From Leptasterias polaris (taxonomy: Eukaryota > Echinodermata > Asteroidea > Forcipulatida > Asteriidae), in the NCBI GenBank assembly GCA_037783415.1, contig JAZGTN010000037.1:3968001-4032000 (forward strand): a DNA stretch of 64,000 nt, in the 5' to 3' direction. The translations under genes were made by a program, and so were the position numbers. The notes under the pieces are model-generated. The model did no database searches. It was not told where the DNA came from and saw nothing but the letters and a program-made list of their open reading frames with translations. Of the stretch, positions 1 through 15,900 are shown one piece after another (positions within the stretch are counted from its first letter, which is position 1; every line of letters begins with the position of its first letter).

Positions 1-120
1 AACAAGCCATTTTGAGATATTGTGGCAAATTTCTATGACACTATTTTGCTTTGGGTAAATTTGTCTGTACACACCAAAACAAAACAGTGTCCTCCATTGC
101 AATGAATGGTGTTCGCCATC

Positions 121-773
121 ATATCGTCGCGCGTACCACGAACCGACCTAACTCGTACACAGTATAAAAAAACATGTTTGGAGAAAATCACGAATGAAGT
201 TGCACTATTTTTCAAACTGCTGTTTCGGGTTCTGCTAACTATTTGTATACAATTTTTCAAGACAAAAATAAAGCCGATTACTTTATTAATACAGAACTGT
301 CAATTTCATTTAATCCCCGCAACTATTTTAATTAGTAAATAATACCTAAACAGATAGGTCACTTTGTGAAAATTAAAATCCGAATTTTGCCAGCAGAGCG
401 CCGTGTACAAACCAATGCATAATAGAGACGTATCTAGTTAGGTCACTTTGTGAAAATACCACGCTTTGAGTTAGGTCAGTTCGTGGTACGCAAATTTTAC
501 ACGCGCGCCCGAACTGCACGCGCTGTAGCGCATAGTACATCATTGGTAAAGTGGCGTATCTAGATAGGTCACTTTGTGAAAAGACAAAACGGCAAATCTA
601 GTGATACGTCGTTTTTAGTAATTAGTGTAATTACAAAACTACTACGTATTTAGTTCTGAAACTTGCTGAAAATGTTAACAGTAATGAGTATATTAATAAT
701 TTGTAAAAAAAAATATTTGCAAAAGTGTGTGATTTTTGTCAGTTAGGTCGGTTCGTGGTACGAGCGACGATAT
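121..773. mobile_element. TIR element in AP5B1 intron, with tandem internal motif
   Basis: Arms 121-152 and 741-773 are inverted copies containing the motif TACCACGAACCGACCTAACT. Between them TAGGTCACTTTGTGAAAA recurs near 354, 438 and 564, plus a variant at 471. No ORF of note. Probably a non-autonomous element; superfamily unknown. Confidence 0.55.
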
Positions 774-812
774 CTCACAAAGGCTAACAGGCCATTGTAA
801 GCCAAATTTTAC

Positions 813-919
813 CTTTTCACTTGAGATGTTTGTGAGCATTGCATAGTAGAATCTAGCTCTGTCCCTTATGTCTAAATCGCTGTAGTTTGTGAACAACTCA
901 AACAGCAACTGGCCAAACT
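813..919 (-). CDS. AP5B1: AP5B1 coding exon 17 (last one in window)
   Basis: Completes Glu589 and encodes to residue 624, then a GTAAAA donor, so the gene continues. DLDIRDRARFYYAMLTNIS aligns with DPDGRDHARLYYILLAHLA. I could not find the following exon in bases 1-812. Confidence 0.94.
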
Positions 920-3900
920 CTGCAAACAAACATGGAGATAAAACAGGAGTAGAACTATTATTTAAGGATTTTGGTTTGACGTGCACCATGCACGTTATGA
1001 ATGCACCGCAGCACTATGTACTACATAAATCGGTCTCATAATTCACAAAATTCAAAAACATGTCTTTAAAATGTTTCTGTTTGTTCAAGCACATTGAGTA
1101 CCTTATTAGTAAATACGTGTGCTATACAATACTACATAAAATGTCCATTGCTAAGGGCCAAGAACAGTTCAAACAACCCAAGTAACACCCAGCCACCTAC
1201 TAATAATAATAACTAGTATTTAGTACGCTCTCCATAGTACACTTTATCACAGCGTTTACACAAAATAATCATACATAACATACAACCGAATTTCATCAGA
1301 AAAGGTACATACACAATGTTTGAAAGGGATGGGGAAAAGAAAAGGGCTTAAATTAACTATACAGGGAAGAGGCAAGTTTTCAAGAGTTTCTTAAATTGGT
1401 CTGTGGAATTTACTGCTTTAATAAAAGAGAGGATATTATTTCATTCTTTGGATGTAGTTACAGTGAATGTGCGATCGCCAGCTTTGCTACTACTGAGTGT
1501 TAAACCTGTGCTGAACTGTTACTTGTTGCATCGTACCATTTTATTTATTGAACTGTTATAGCGCCCTCTCCCATGTCTCCTGTTTACAGTATAAACAGGT
1601 CAAGGTTCTATTTTGCAAAGTCACCAGACAAAGTAATACATTGGAAAGTTATACATTGTTTTAGGGCACTTTCACTATCCACATGTACAGCAGTACACAA
1701 AAAGTTAGTATCTATGACCTTGCTTTACTGGAGTGTGTGTAGACAGTTCAATACCACTACCACACTCAGTTCTGTTACACACTGTTGTTGTATGTTGAAT
1801 AAATCAGTTACATTCATTCTTGATCAAGAGGTTGTCTCCTCTTCAATCCTTGTTTTGAGCTATACATTGATGTAGGATTAGCAACATTTTCTCCTATAAA
1901 CCCACCGTACCTTTGAAGATGTTCGTTGTATCGTGATGCTGCATGATGCTATGGCACACAGAGAGGATGCAGGTACCCAACAACCAGCCGCCACTCGATG
2001 CAATAGATGTGGACGATAGGAGCTGATGGAGAAATGTCACTGTGGGCTGCAAAGCAAAAATGAGTCAAGTTTAAAAGTGAATAAAATAATTTTGAATTGG
2101 AGAAAAAGAAGGGCGCTATATAGCTGGACACTCCTCTCCTGAAACCAGTGTTGAGACTCGGGCACAGTAGTTTGGGTACTAGCCTATAATCACGAATGCC
2201 TCATGACAGCCTCTTAAGCTAATGGGAGACCTTTGGGAACGCTAGGAGGTGGCAGACTTACCAGGTAAAGCCATTGTGCTCAGAAATTTGCGCATGTTCA
2301 GAACTCAGTAAACAATGGAATGTTTTTTTGTTGTCTAAATAATTTTTGATAAATCAAACTCCATTTGTGGCGTGTCGTGGCCGAGCGGATAAGAGCACCG
2401 AACTCAAGCTCTGGTGTTTCTGATCAGCAGAGTGTGGGTTCGAATCCCAGTCGTGACACTTGTGTCCTTAAGCAAGACACTTAACCACATGCTTCGTCCT
2501 TCGGATGGGACGTTAAGCCGTAGGTCCCGTGTGTTGTGTAATGCACGTAAAAGAACCCAGTGCACTTATCGTAAAGAGAAGGGGTTCGCCCCGGTGTTCC
2601 TGGTTTGATTGGCTGCATATTGCGCCACAGCACCTTGTAAACCATTACATGGTGCTATGCAAAGGAATAGGTCTCATACTTCAACACGTAACTCCACATA
2701 CCTTGTAGGAAAAATACTGAGCGCTTTGAGACACCCATCAGGAGTAGATCAAGCGCTATATAAGAACTGCGTATTATTATTATTATTACAAGGAGCTCCG
2801 AAACATCTGAAACCCATACAACTTGTAATAAAGACCATTTAGTTCTGAGCCATTGCTGTCTACAAGAAGTGGGAAAACACTTCAGCGATCTAACAACTTT
2901 AAGCCTTCAGAGACCGCAGCAACTGCAAGCGGCTTCCACCAAATGTTAATAGAAGCCTCAAATGAGTTTTATTTCTGATCTCGTCCCAGTCACAAAATAG
3001 ACTTGTCTTAAAGAAACAGTTTTCTATGTTTTTCATGCAAACATCCCAACAAACAATTCTTAAACCAAACTCTGAGGTGCATGAGGTGCTGATCTGTAAT
3101 GTGCTCCCCCTCACCAATGTGGCCCTGGTTCAATTCCAGGCTAAGGCCATATGTCAGTAGAATTTGTACATCGTTTCTCTCCTATGCCACAAGAGTTTTT
3201 CTCTGGGCCCTCCGGTTTTCCACCCTCCGGAAAAATAAAAAAGTTTCAATCTCTAGCTGTGCCCCTTTTTCATATTTGGGTCGATGTATGCTTGCAGCTC
3301 GAACACGTTTTAGGCTCGGCCTTCGCAATTCAGCTTGTCAGCTGCGAGTAAGGATGATTAGCTTCCCAAATTGTTATTACTATTATTAATATACATCTTG
3401 CTAAGAAATGTTTGTTGCACAAGCAGACATATCTATCTGGGCACAGATGGTTAGACAGCAGCAGGAAGGTTACTCCGACAATTTACTTGACTCCTGATAA
3501 ATGAAGTGATTTTTAAAAGTTTACCAACCTTAGGGGTGATGTCTTTTTCTCTGCAAGTCCTCTCAAGCAGTAGAAGATGAAACTCCACATCTTGTAAGAC
3601 ATCCGAGGGTGGGATGGATACAATATTCTCCATAGATGACCTCAACAGCGCAATAGGAAAATGACTTCAAAGAGAAAAATCAACGAAATTAATAAGTGAT
3701 ATTTCCATGGTGCTACCACAAACCCCTCTAGATTACGAGTTGCTACACCACCAGCTCTTTTCAGAGCCAACACAACTCACAAGAGCTATTTCCATGGTGC
3801 TACCACGAACCTCTTCAGATTATGAGTTGCTACACCACCAGCTCTTTTCAGAGCAAACCCAACTCATAAGAGATATTTCCATGGTACTACCACAAACATA

Positions 3901-6900
3901 TCTAGATTGTGAAGAATTACGTACACTACTTAAACAAATTTGTAACATCAGGATTATTTATATATTATGTCTATCTACAGTGGCGTAAAGAATACAAATA
4001 ATAAAACTTGCTTACTCTGTTTTGTTGATTCTGTTGATGCATTCAATAAAGTTGATTGTATGAGGGACGAACTTTGGCTGCTCTGTCACTATGGCAACAA
4101 TAATCCTGCAGAAAAAGAAAACAAATATCAAACTATTAATCAAAGGGGCATCCTTTGTGTACGGCTGGCACCATCTTTACCTTATCCCCTGAGGTGTACT
4201 AGCAACAACCAATACAGATTTTCATTGAAACAAAAAGGGATTTGACAATTTCTCCGCACCACCACTCAAAAAATTCAAGATATGACTTTAGCTATTAACT
4301 TTTTAGTTGAAAGGAAACAGGTGAAGTCTTGCGACCATTTGTGCACAGGGCAAGTCCCTTCTCTTAAAAGTAAGTGTGCTGGCTTTTTTAAGTGCATTAC
4401 ACAAAACACAAGTGCCATGATTGGAACCGAACCCACACCCTGACAAGACCAGGGCCCAATTTCATAGAGCGTAGAAAATTAAATTAATAAGCACAAAACA
4501 ATTTTTCTTACCACTAAAAAGTTACAACCCAAAAAACATTATGGTCAATGTGCACCATTTCTGAATGGTTTCCTGCTGATTTTTGCTCAGCTGAATAATT
4601 TTAAGTACCATTTTCCGCTTAGAGGCAAAGTATATACATATATATTTTTTTTAACCGTTCAATTGTTTTAATCCAATATAAATGTCCATATGTACAATAC
4701 AACTAACCTATGAAAATTTAAGTTCAAAAGGCGGTAGCGTTTTTGAGATTTTGCTGAAAATCTGGGGCGGTTATTTCCATGCAGCAAGAATTATCCATAA
4801 TTGAAATAAACAATCTGAGAAAGTTTCATGCAGAAACACTTCTCAGATTGACAATTTTTTGAATCCCTTTCTCCGGAACCACATTCCTTTAAAGGAAATC
4901 GTTTCTCAAAATGTTATAATTTATCAACAGCTGCAGTGCTTCTTACCATGTAAGTTTTTATGGTCATAAATTTTTGGAGTAATTACTAAAGGTATAGCCT
5001 CCCTTTAAGCAAATATTAAAAATTTGGTCCTGGATACCACTCAACATCCTCGTTGCCATTTTTTAATTTTTTATTTTTTTTTTATAGGTAATACAGCAAT
5101 CCTTCACCGATCTTGAACTCTTGGTGGCAGCAGATACCGCCATTATTGCGGTGGTACCTGGGTGGTACTGCGCTGCCTAGCGACGGGTTTAAGCGATTTG
5201 CAAAGTGAAAATCCAATAACCCGCGACTGATCAAATGATCGCCGTGTAGCCCAAACCTTATACCAGTCGCTAGGCAGCGCAGTACCACCCAGGTACACCG
5301 CAGTAATGGAGGCATATCTGCTGCCACCAAGAGTTCAAGATCGGTGAAGGATTGCTGTATAGGAAAATTTTTATTTTTCTCCTCAGTCTAGCCTTCTCCA
5401 TATCTATTTTGTATATCTTTTGTGTGTAAATTTGTATTGAACTTGTGGAGAGAAATAAAATAATAATAATAATAATATAAGCATAATTTGCTGCCGCTAC
5501 TGGCACTTTGATACAAGCCTCACATAACAACTAAGGTCTATAAACGATTATTACATTGCCCCCGTACTTGTAAATATCTTGTCTTAGCACGGTGTGATGA
5601 TGCCTCAGGTAATACAGGTAGAGAGATCTGTATAACGTCACGGCTGGTCGGCCTGTGATTCCGTAGTGTATTGACTTCTGTAGCGACACCAGACATCCAA
5701 TCAGAGTTGCCGATGCAGAATCTAGAAAATCAAACAACAATTCTTCATTTCGTCGTGTCAGTGCAATAACGTTGTATCTCCTAAGATGGCATTTGTGTTA
5801 TGAGCAAGTTTGAGCCAAAATATAAAACAGAGGGGGGTTGTGGATCAAGAGGTGGTAATGGGGGGGGGGGGGGGGAGGAGGGGGAAGTACAGGGAAAGTT
5901 GCGACCAAATGGCTGAATTGAGTGATTATAAAGGGATATACCAAAAACATCAAATGAAAATGAAACATCAAAATAAAAAACATAAATTATTACAAAATTA
6001 CATTCAACAAATAATTAAAAGGGAAATGCACAAAAATAAATAATCTTCAAAGATCAATTATTAATAATTGACATAAAAACACACATAAAATCAGTCATTA
6101 TTGTATGCTGGAAATTCAACCCAAGATAACTACAAACTGTCAGGAAAAAACCCACCTTGGCAGTCACCTGGCGTGAAGCACAAACTCAGCAAATTGAGTT
6201 TGACCAGGGTGGTATCCAACCCATCAAACACGGCTGGGTAGATGGAGGCAAACTTGCGGTAGTCTAAACCTTCTGGTAACAGGTTCGTAGAATCTCGATT
6301 CCTAGCCTGTTTACAAGAAAAACAGTATTCCATTGGTGTATTTAGGCATATTTAGTACAATTCTAGAGGTCCCAGATAAATTGTGTGAAACTTGTCCTTG
6401 CAATAAACTGGACCATCCGACAAAATTTGTATACATACATTTATTTGTAAATTTATACTTCTTGCAAATAACTGTTATTGTAAACCTCTTTCTTTATTGC
6501 TTATCCTGAGACTGTGACTTGTAAATTTGAACTATCCTACTCTTGGATGAGCTAAATGAGTTAATCAACCATTTTTGAAACCATTCAACTGCATGGGCTG
6601 TGTATAGTGGTACAACTGTACATATAACTGGATGCTCTTTAACTTGTAGTGACATTTACACGGAGGGCTTATAACAAAAGGGACAATAAGTCCACATTAT
6701 TGTTGCTGTCGCAAGGTAAAAAATGGGGTCCATTTTTATCAGGACAAATAGTTGAACAAAGGAGGGTCCACCACAGAAGCCCCCCCGCTCAGAACCCACT
6801 TTCCCACCCCCCACCCCCCCCAAAAAAGAATTTAAAACAAATGCACAAATTAATGATTCAACACATTAAATAGCACCACCATATTATAAGTCTGTCCCTG

Positions 6901-9900
6901 CTTGTTGCTTCACTCATCGGCTTACAAGAACCATCGGCAAGCTAGCGTCCCTTTTTGCTTTACTGCACAGTGTTTATGTAATAGAAATTGTGCTAAGGGT
7001 CGCCCAATAAGCAAAAAACCATCTGCAGGCTTGATGAAACTGGGCCCAGGTCATGATTTGGTTGGTCAAGCCAAAGCACTCTGATAACTTACTGCGGTGG
7101 TATATTATCATTATCACACATACCGTAGGTAAAAATTTATAATAATAATAATAATAATAAACAGCATTTATGTAGCGCAACATGAATCAAAGATTCCTCA
7201 AAGCATTTAACAATAGAAGGAAATAGAATACAAATATAAAAATTATAATCCAAATTTAAAACCTAACGAGGATATAAATTAGACCCAGACCATTATCTCA
7301 ATTGAAAACCATTAATTTACTTTAAAAAAACTAAAGAATCACTGTCAAACTGTTAGAATACTATTAGAAATACAAAAAAACTACAATTTCATGTTACAAT
7401 CACAAACATTATTTACAATTACAAGAAATGAACATGGGCAAAAACAAATTACAAGTACAGAAGTATTGAGTAAAAAGGAAAATGCTGACTGGGTGTTTAA
7501 TTACAGATAAAAAAGATGAGTCTTCGGCAATGTCTAACAGAATGGTAGAATAATTGTGGATGAAAATGATAAATTGATTAGAGCGAGATTGAACCTGTGA
7601 CCTCTGGATTAACGTCCCAGAATTTGCAGGTTCAAGTCCAGCTCTAGTCAATCTTTTTTGTTTTGGTTTAACCCCAAATTATTTAAAATTTACCCAGTCA
7701 GTTTCACTCAAATTTGGTTTAATACTACAATGGTGGAATGTCCAATTTTTCAGTACGATGCTTACCTTATTTTCTGGGAAGTGAAGTAACCAATGATAGC
7801 AGAGTAATCGATGGCCCGGTGAGAGAGCCGGATGATTGGTCGAAGCTACTAGTCTACCCAGAAGTCTTTCCTCTTCTTCCTTATTCAATAAATCGCTTCC
7901 AAACGTCAACTGATCAGAGAGAAAAAACACCATGGTATCAAATACTAACTATTATAATTATTATTTATTCGGCCAAGAAGAATCAATAGATAGTTAAGTA
8001 ACTAACTAACTAATGACTTTATACAATTGTAAAAATTAATAAATAAACTACAGGAAAAAGAAAATTGGGAGAAAATAATAAACCGTCCCTACAAGTAATT
8101 CAGTTTTAAGCTCGGTTCATACTTCATGTAAAAGCCAATGCAAAGCAAATTACCTGACACAAACAATCAGGTATGCACTGTTAAATAGCAGCAGGAAGTA
8201 AATAAAGGAAATTAAACAAAGAATATACTTTAAAAAAATACAACCAAATAACAACATTATTGTGACAAACTAATGTACTATGAAATGAACAAATTAGTAC
8301 ATACACAATAAAAATAAAAACAAGGAAGGTAGTGGTAGCACTTAAAGACCAGGGCCCAATAGATCGATCCATTAAGCCCCGCCTCCTTACGAGTTGACCA
8401 ATCACAGCCGCGAAACCCGATCACCATTAGTGCAAAGATCACCAAACGGCTCAAATGGTGATCAGATTTCGCGGTTGTGATTGGTCAATGAGAAATGGGT
8501 GTGGCTTAATGGATCGGTGTATTTCATGGCTCTGCTTACCGTAAGCAAAGAATCGGCGCTTACGGAAGCAGGGAATTCTGCGTTTACGTCAAGCGTATTT
8601 CACGGGTTAGCAGGGAATTTTTGCTTCTGCGCGTGCGTAGTCCACGTTACTAGGCATTCTACGCTTACACAGCTAGCGCAGAAATTCGGCGCTTGCTCGG
8701 TAAGCGGAGAATGGTGACCGCAAGCGCAGAATTCGGCGGTAAGCAGAGCCATGAAATTGGGCCCTGCTAATTTTATAAAAAAACTGCTTGAGCTTACATA
8801 GCAACAACTCTTTCATCAGATGCAATGAAGGGGACAAGCCAAATACAAGTTGTATATATACAAGAAAGGTATTACATTGACTACAAAAAGACAATAAGTA
8901 AAATGAGTAAACTCAATTGCTGAATGGCAAGTGGGAAAAACATATAATGGTAATAATAATATCGGCTCTTATATAGCGCAATTCCAAAGAATGATCATTG
9001 CGCTTCACACTTTATTACCCCTGGTCACTGGGCCATTATTTCATTCCTAAAACCATCTCAGCTCCCTGGGGAGTATACAGCCTGTGCTGCCAAAGCGCAC
9101 TAAGCTAAATCATTCAGAAGAACCATCTCTGCCCTCACAGGTACCCATTTTACCCCTGGGTGAAGAGAAGCAATTATAGTTAAGTGTCTTGCTCAAGGAC
9201 ACAAGTGCCATGACCAGGATTCGAACCCACACCCTGATGACTCGGCCACCAGAACTTGGAGTCCGATGCACTTAACCGCTCGGCCACGACATGCCGATAG
9301 AAATGGTCGAAGCGCAAATAAGAAGAACATATCAAAAATCAATACATCAGGAAAGAAATGAAAATAAGATCTGTATGGACAGTACGGCTTGGGTTTTTTA
9401 TAACTTATACTTATCATACCTTAAGCACCAGTAACGCATGAAACATGGCCACGTCTTGTGTAGATTCCAACCGCATCACTAAAGACTTCAAGATCTGTCA
9501 GCAAAAATTTCAAATTTTAAGACAATAAAAAAATTGAAAACCAAAAATACCATTGCTGATAAACATATAACATTGTTATTTGGCTAGTAACATTATTCTG
9601 TGCAATAAACCACTCAGCTTCGACGTGTCCTGCAGAAAAATTTATTCTGGAAGACAGTAGGGATTTCCACTCAACAATTTCACAGAGCTGACTTAAAGGT
9701 ATGTTTGGTTTTTGGTTTTTGTCAACATATTGCTGATTTACAGGCAAAAATAAAAAGAAAGATACAATAAAAGTCACATTATGAAAGTTTCAGCTGAAAA
9801 GAGTGTCTTTGTTCAAAAGAACGTTAAATCCATCCATGTTTAGCGAGAAGACAGCGAGTACCAACCACATCTCTGGCACAAACAGACACCAACCCTCAGA

Positions 9901-12900
9901 AGACAAAGAAACAATTCATGCATGAATCGTATTTCAGACTCCAATGTTTTTATTGATTTCTAATCAACAGAGGGCATTTCAAACGGAATAATTTCACAGG
10001 ATGCTTACTACCATTACCGTCTTTATAAAAGTAAGCTTTCAGGTAAAAATGTGTTGGGGGGTCATTACTGAAGTATGACCCTACCTTCCACTTATTGACA
10101 GTTCAATGATCCCCAATAAAAAAAGTAAATTGCACTGGTTGGTATTTTGGGCACAGCCTATATGCAGAAAATCATCGTCTGGATGAGAGTGGAGCTCTTT
10201 TACCAACCCTAGATTGTCACAAAGTTACCTTCAACTGTAAGTCACTTACACTGGGAAGTATTCTCTGTTTGGGCACTGCCTTCATACAGAAAATCAGCTT
10301 TCGGATGCAATTGACTGCGCATGGTGTGGTCATGAGATGGCGCTGTTCCAAGAAGAATGTGAAGCAACGATGAAGTTCCTTACAATCCACATCCTCAAAT
10401 GGATTTCTTGAAGTGGGCAGCTCCTTTCAAGATAAAAGATATTTATCAAAAGAGTGTTTTACTAAAGACTGTTACAGAAGATGTCACCTAGATAACAAGA
10501 GAGTTACCTTGAGCCGTCGACACACAGCATTTTGTTTGAAAGGTTGAGTATCGGTTCGTCTCTGGAGACTTCGAGAGACTTCTCAGTTCTAAAAAGAACT
10601 GTCCTGCTTATTAACTACTACCTGGGCGGGAGGTAGGAAATCGGCCGGGACTACTACATTCGCTTGGTGGATCGAGGGGACTTCTCGTTATTAACTTCAC
10701 TGCCGTGGGTCGAGTTCTTAATTGGTCTCCAGGTAGTAGTTAATAAGCAGGACAGTTCTTTTCAGAACTGAGAAGTCTCCTGAAATCTCCCGAATTCTGA
10801 ATAATCTACTTAGCAGCAGAAGAATAAATAGCAAGACAAGTTCTCAAAGAACAAAATCTACCTCGCAAGTATACACATGGTGTTACCGCAAACCAAATAT
10901 ACATGCCTCAAATCTCATAAACAAAAAATGTATTACTCACTTTTGGTGGGCCAAGTTGGAACATTTTTTTGTTGAAACCATCTGGTAGAGAAAGCGGCTA
11001 AACGGAAAGAAAACAATTACATAGTAAACTAGAAGTTGATCCACAGCAGGTGTTTTTACAAATGATAGATTCCTACAATTTTATGACAATAGCTGCCTAA
11101 AGGTCTGGGTCGATTTCAAAAAGAGAAAAGAGTGCTATAAAGATATGCATCAGTCTTAATTACTAAGCAAAGTATGATGAACAAAATACATGATGATATT
11201 GGCAACTCATCTTTAGATGAATGTTAGTGCATTATGAAAGCTCTATGGTGAAATCAAGCCCTGGAATTTCATCTTTGAATGGGCAAGGCCAATTTTCATT
11301 TTGCAAAGAGTACTACCGTTGGAAAATCTTAAAGTTTACGGAAATATTTTGCAGGCCGTACCATGGCCAAGATCATGGCAACAGAGGGTATCGACTCCAC
11401 ATTAATAAACAGACATCTACACAGACATAGTTTCCGAAGTAGGTGTACTTATACACACTCATAGGAAACTGCAGGCAAATGCTGTGCGGCCTAGGTGCAT
11501 TCTGGAAACATGTGGTTGATATAATAGGTCAAGTAATAAATTAAACATTTTTGCAAAAGAATCAAATATTTCAGCTGGAGGATTTTTGTTATCAGCAATA
11601 AAATGAGCACAATCAACAGTTTACAAATATGTATTAGTGATGATTATGCAGGGAAAAAACAACATTGGGTTTTATTTTTGGAATATCTGTTTTTTTAGGT
11701 CAGAAATGATTGTTGGTCATGAAAAGCTTGGCACCGACAGTTGCACTACCCTCCTGAAGACGAGCAGAGTAAACTGTTCCATACGTCAAGACCACAACAG
11801 CTCTTCTCAGAGCCAACGCTCCTCCCGAAAGAGATTTACACATGGTTGTACCTGCAAGTTTACTAGTTAAATTCACTTCCTGGCACGAGGAAATTTATAA
11901 TGTGGGGTTAGAGATTGGATTGGTTGAAGGTATTTGGTCTCCAATGCAAGTTCCAGCACGGTACATGAGCAGGGGTGGGAGTCACTGCTGACGAAACAAG
12001 TCTGAAACTGGGATCCAGATCTTAGGAGGTACATTGAAATGATGGCAGTTCCACCTCTTGATAACCCTTGGAGTTAAAGATTCCAATGAGCTTTTGGGAA
12101 CAGTATCCTTAGCACTAGAGAAGTAGATCAAAGAGCATCACTCATTTAATTTGGAGAAAAATACCGCATTTTTGTTGTTTAAAAAGGCAGACTTTAAAAA
12201 GTCTGAATTCAGGTAAAAGTCTAAAAATTGCAGAAGAAGCTGAGCTGATTACCTTGAGAGGTTCCTTCCTTGTACAGAGTAAGTCGGTCATTTCACTGGC
12301 TGCGATACTAAACACAGTTAATCAAAAATAAATACATGTTATTCACATTAACTAGGAAAAGTTTGGTTCTATGGAGGTCATTGTGATTTTAGGATTTAGT
12401 TTTTTGTGTTTTCAGGGAACTTTCTGCAGAATCAGGGAGAGTTGTCAGCTCTGCTTTTGTAACAAAGACCAGCGGAGCACAACAAGATCATTTAAAAAGG
12501 GGAAAAAACTTTATAAGCGCAAATATACAAAATGACACATCAAAAATTGAAAGCAATAAGCAAAGCACTAAGTTGAAAAAGAAAAAGTAAAAAAAAAAAA
12601 AATATAGAAAGAAAACAAAATACTAACCCGTCTCCACTTCTTTGTAAGACTTCAATGGAGTTCTTTAGAACCTGCACAAATAATGTCTGGAGACAAGGGT
12701 GATATTCTGGTCAGGCTAATGGGTAAATTATCAATTAAAACCAAGATGCTTGGAGTAGCCTAGTTCTGAACAGTTTTGTGATGCACTTATTTTTCCGATA
12801 GATAGAGACCTTATGAAAGTTGGAAAAAAGTACAAGTCTCTAAACCTCACGTTAAAATGGTGTAAAATTTCAATTTATTTGATACATTTCAAGAGTGAAG

Positions 12901-15900
12901 TTTGAAACATTACGTCATCAGACAGCAAATACAAACGGGTCTGTAAATTCAAAGGAGGAATTTTTGCGCCAGTCAAAAGGAAAAATTCAATGCCGTTTTG
13001 ATGAATATCATCAAAATTCAGGAATAAACTAGCAATCCTCTGTGCAAAAATATATGGTACAGACCATATATTTGAAATGTGACGTCATCAAATGTTTTTG
13101 GATTTCAACAAAAATTGCACTTGACGGGTATCAAAAAAAGTGGCATTTCACAAAACTGTTTTGACCCGAGGTCAGAGACTTATAACTGTTTTCCCCATTT
13201 TCAAAAGGACTCTATATATTGATAACTGAACTTTGACCTTGGAAAGCCTCTTTAAATAACTATAATAATTGGCATTTAAAAAGGCTCCGTTTGGTAAGCT
13301 AAACCACACTGCTTACAGTAATCAACAAGTAAAGAAAATGTATGAATTAATTGATAGCCACATCTACTGCAACAAGTTGATTAATGTTGAAAGAGAAACA
13401 TTTTAATCCACATTTTCAGTACTCAACTTTAATTCAAAACAACAATTTGTTTAAAGCCGTTTGTTTTTTTCATGTTATAATTATGTTCAACATATTCGAT
13501 TTGCTTTACTTGGAAGTACAAAGATAAACCGAACTGACTAGAGCTCCATTTTACAAAGAGCTAGACTGATCTTAAGGTACAAACATTTGCAACTATCTGT
13601 GATTATCAAAGACTTACAAACTTTATGTGACCCAAGATGTACATGAAATAACAAAACTGTGAAAGTTCAGGGCTCCTCAATCAGTCATTGAAGCCACAAG
13701 AAAATAATGAGAGAAAAAACCTGGAAAAAACCACTTGTGGTTTATTACTTGATACATTACATATATGAAAAAGAATGAATCTTTGGACGGAATTTTCAAT
13801 TCTAAGAGAAAATTATACGTCAAATAATTAATTCAATTTTGAAAATACAAATTTTTTTCAAGTGACTTTGTTGTTCTTACCATGTAGTTCTGAAAGATAT
13901 GCGTATATTCCAACTGGCTCATGGCGTAGAAATGCTCCAATTTCCTCAACAAAATACCCTGAAAGTGTCATTATTAATGACATAAATATTTATCAAGAAA
14001 GCACCATACAGGAAGTGAATATGATAAAACTGTAACTTAACCCCCAGGAGTGTCCCAGGCTGATCAAAATGGCCCCATTTTGGGACTGTGTATTGGTACG
14101 ATTGATTAGCAAAATCACCCTTTTGATAAATGAATAACTTTACAACACACAACTTGACCTTAAAATGACCTTTGTGAAAACTCAAATAAAGTCCGTGGGA
14201 AGTCAGCTTTGAACTTGTGTAAGTCTTGATGGCAGTTATTGTTTCCAGAATTTGTAATTTCAATTTCTGAAAACAAAGCAATACAGCTTAATACACATGA
14301 CGCAAAACATATTTCATATAACGCATTTCTAGGATTAAAATGGCATGACAGAAAGAGGAAACTTTGTCACAGACTTCAGCTATCTAGCCCTTTTTTGGCG
14401 GTTTCCCTATGTTGTCATAATGTTTGTTCAGTTGGTAGAGCACCAGCAGGTCAATCTGAGGGTCGCAGGTTCAAGTCCGGCTCTAGTAAAAAAAAAATTG
14501 GTTCAACCCAAAATTATTTAACAATAAATGAGTACAAGAAAACAAGCGGGTAAAAAGTATTTTTTTAAAATAAGATTTGTATAGGGTTACATGAAACCTC
14601 AAAAGCAGTAACGTTCTGAGCCCAATTCCATTGAGCTGCTTAACAGCTGATTTTGTGCTTACTGCGTGACTTTCCATTTCATAGCGCTGCTAACCGTAAG
14701 CACACGAAAAGGTTTGCTAAACCTCTGCTTACTGTACGAAAATGAATGAGGTAACAATGCAAATCCATGGTGAACGCGCTTACCTGTGAAATAAGCAAAA
14801 TTTTCTGCTATAGTTAGCACGACAATTTGCTTACCGTTATGCAGTGCTATGAAATAGGCCCCTGGTGTTGTCAGTGTGTGGATTTGATTTTATTATTTTT
14901 TTTTAATATTAGGGACTACTTACTGGATGCATGGTCTCAATTTCGCTCAGACACTGACAGGCTGTTCCTCGGACAGTACGATCTACAGCGCTGTTGACCT
15001 TTGACACAATGTCTAACAGAAGGTCGACAAAGTCTGTAAACATCCTTGGTTGTGCCGCCTAAAATAGAAAGGTCATTCCAAATGAAAGAGACGTCCGAAA
15101 TGATTTGAAGTTTTGAAAAGAAAACAATGGGTTCTGATAAGAACCGGTGGAGGTGAACATTTAAAAACTGATCTCGTTTTGAGAAAATAATGTTTTTATA
15201 TCAGGCATGATACTTGACCATTGAATACTTTTTACAAATCTCTATTTAAAACAGGGGTATTAAAAATCAAAGACCACGGTATTCAACAGACTTTTCTACA
15301 CAAAAATAACTATCAAGGATGTGACTAAATAAGAATTGCAGCTTAGCATGGTGGGAAGACTGTAATTAGAGGTTTGAGGTGACACCATCTAGTTAAACCT
15401 CTCTTTTGAGAATTTGTGGTTCCCAACAAAAGGGACCAACGGTTTTACGTCCCGTCAACAGAATGAACCAAACATGGTTAAGATTCTTACTTAAGGACAC
15501 AAGTGTAACAATCGGGACTCGAACCCTCACTCAGAAACATCAGAGCAGGAGTTCGATGCGCTTGATCACTCGGTCACAGCACACCATATGAAGGGTAGCA
15601 TGCCTGCACTAAGGTCCTCACTAAGATTACACTTTTCTTCCTCGAGAGAGATTTTGCATGGTTCTACCCCCAAAACGTCCCTTCCAAGAATCCAGTATAG
15701 ACCCCTTGCATAACGCGCAGCGCAGGTATATGCGCCTGTCCTGTTCAACATTTTGGGAGTCAAAATGTAAACAAGAATCATAGAGTTGACTCCCAAAATG
15801 GTAGATGTGCATCATGTGCAGAGGTGTGTTCCCCATTGTGCAAGAGATTTATAAATGTGGTTATGTTCATACCAATTGTCCAGACTCCAGTAATATCGTT

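Noticed and set aside
1..812. Next AP5B1 exon to the left
   Set aside because: I searched the minus strand for the expected C-terminal domain and saw none; the region is a TIR element and AT-rich sequence.
2371..2460. Possible functional tRNA with a long variable arm
   Set aside because: Followed by the same SINE body and tail as the copies near 9295 and 47983.
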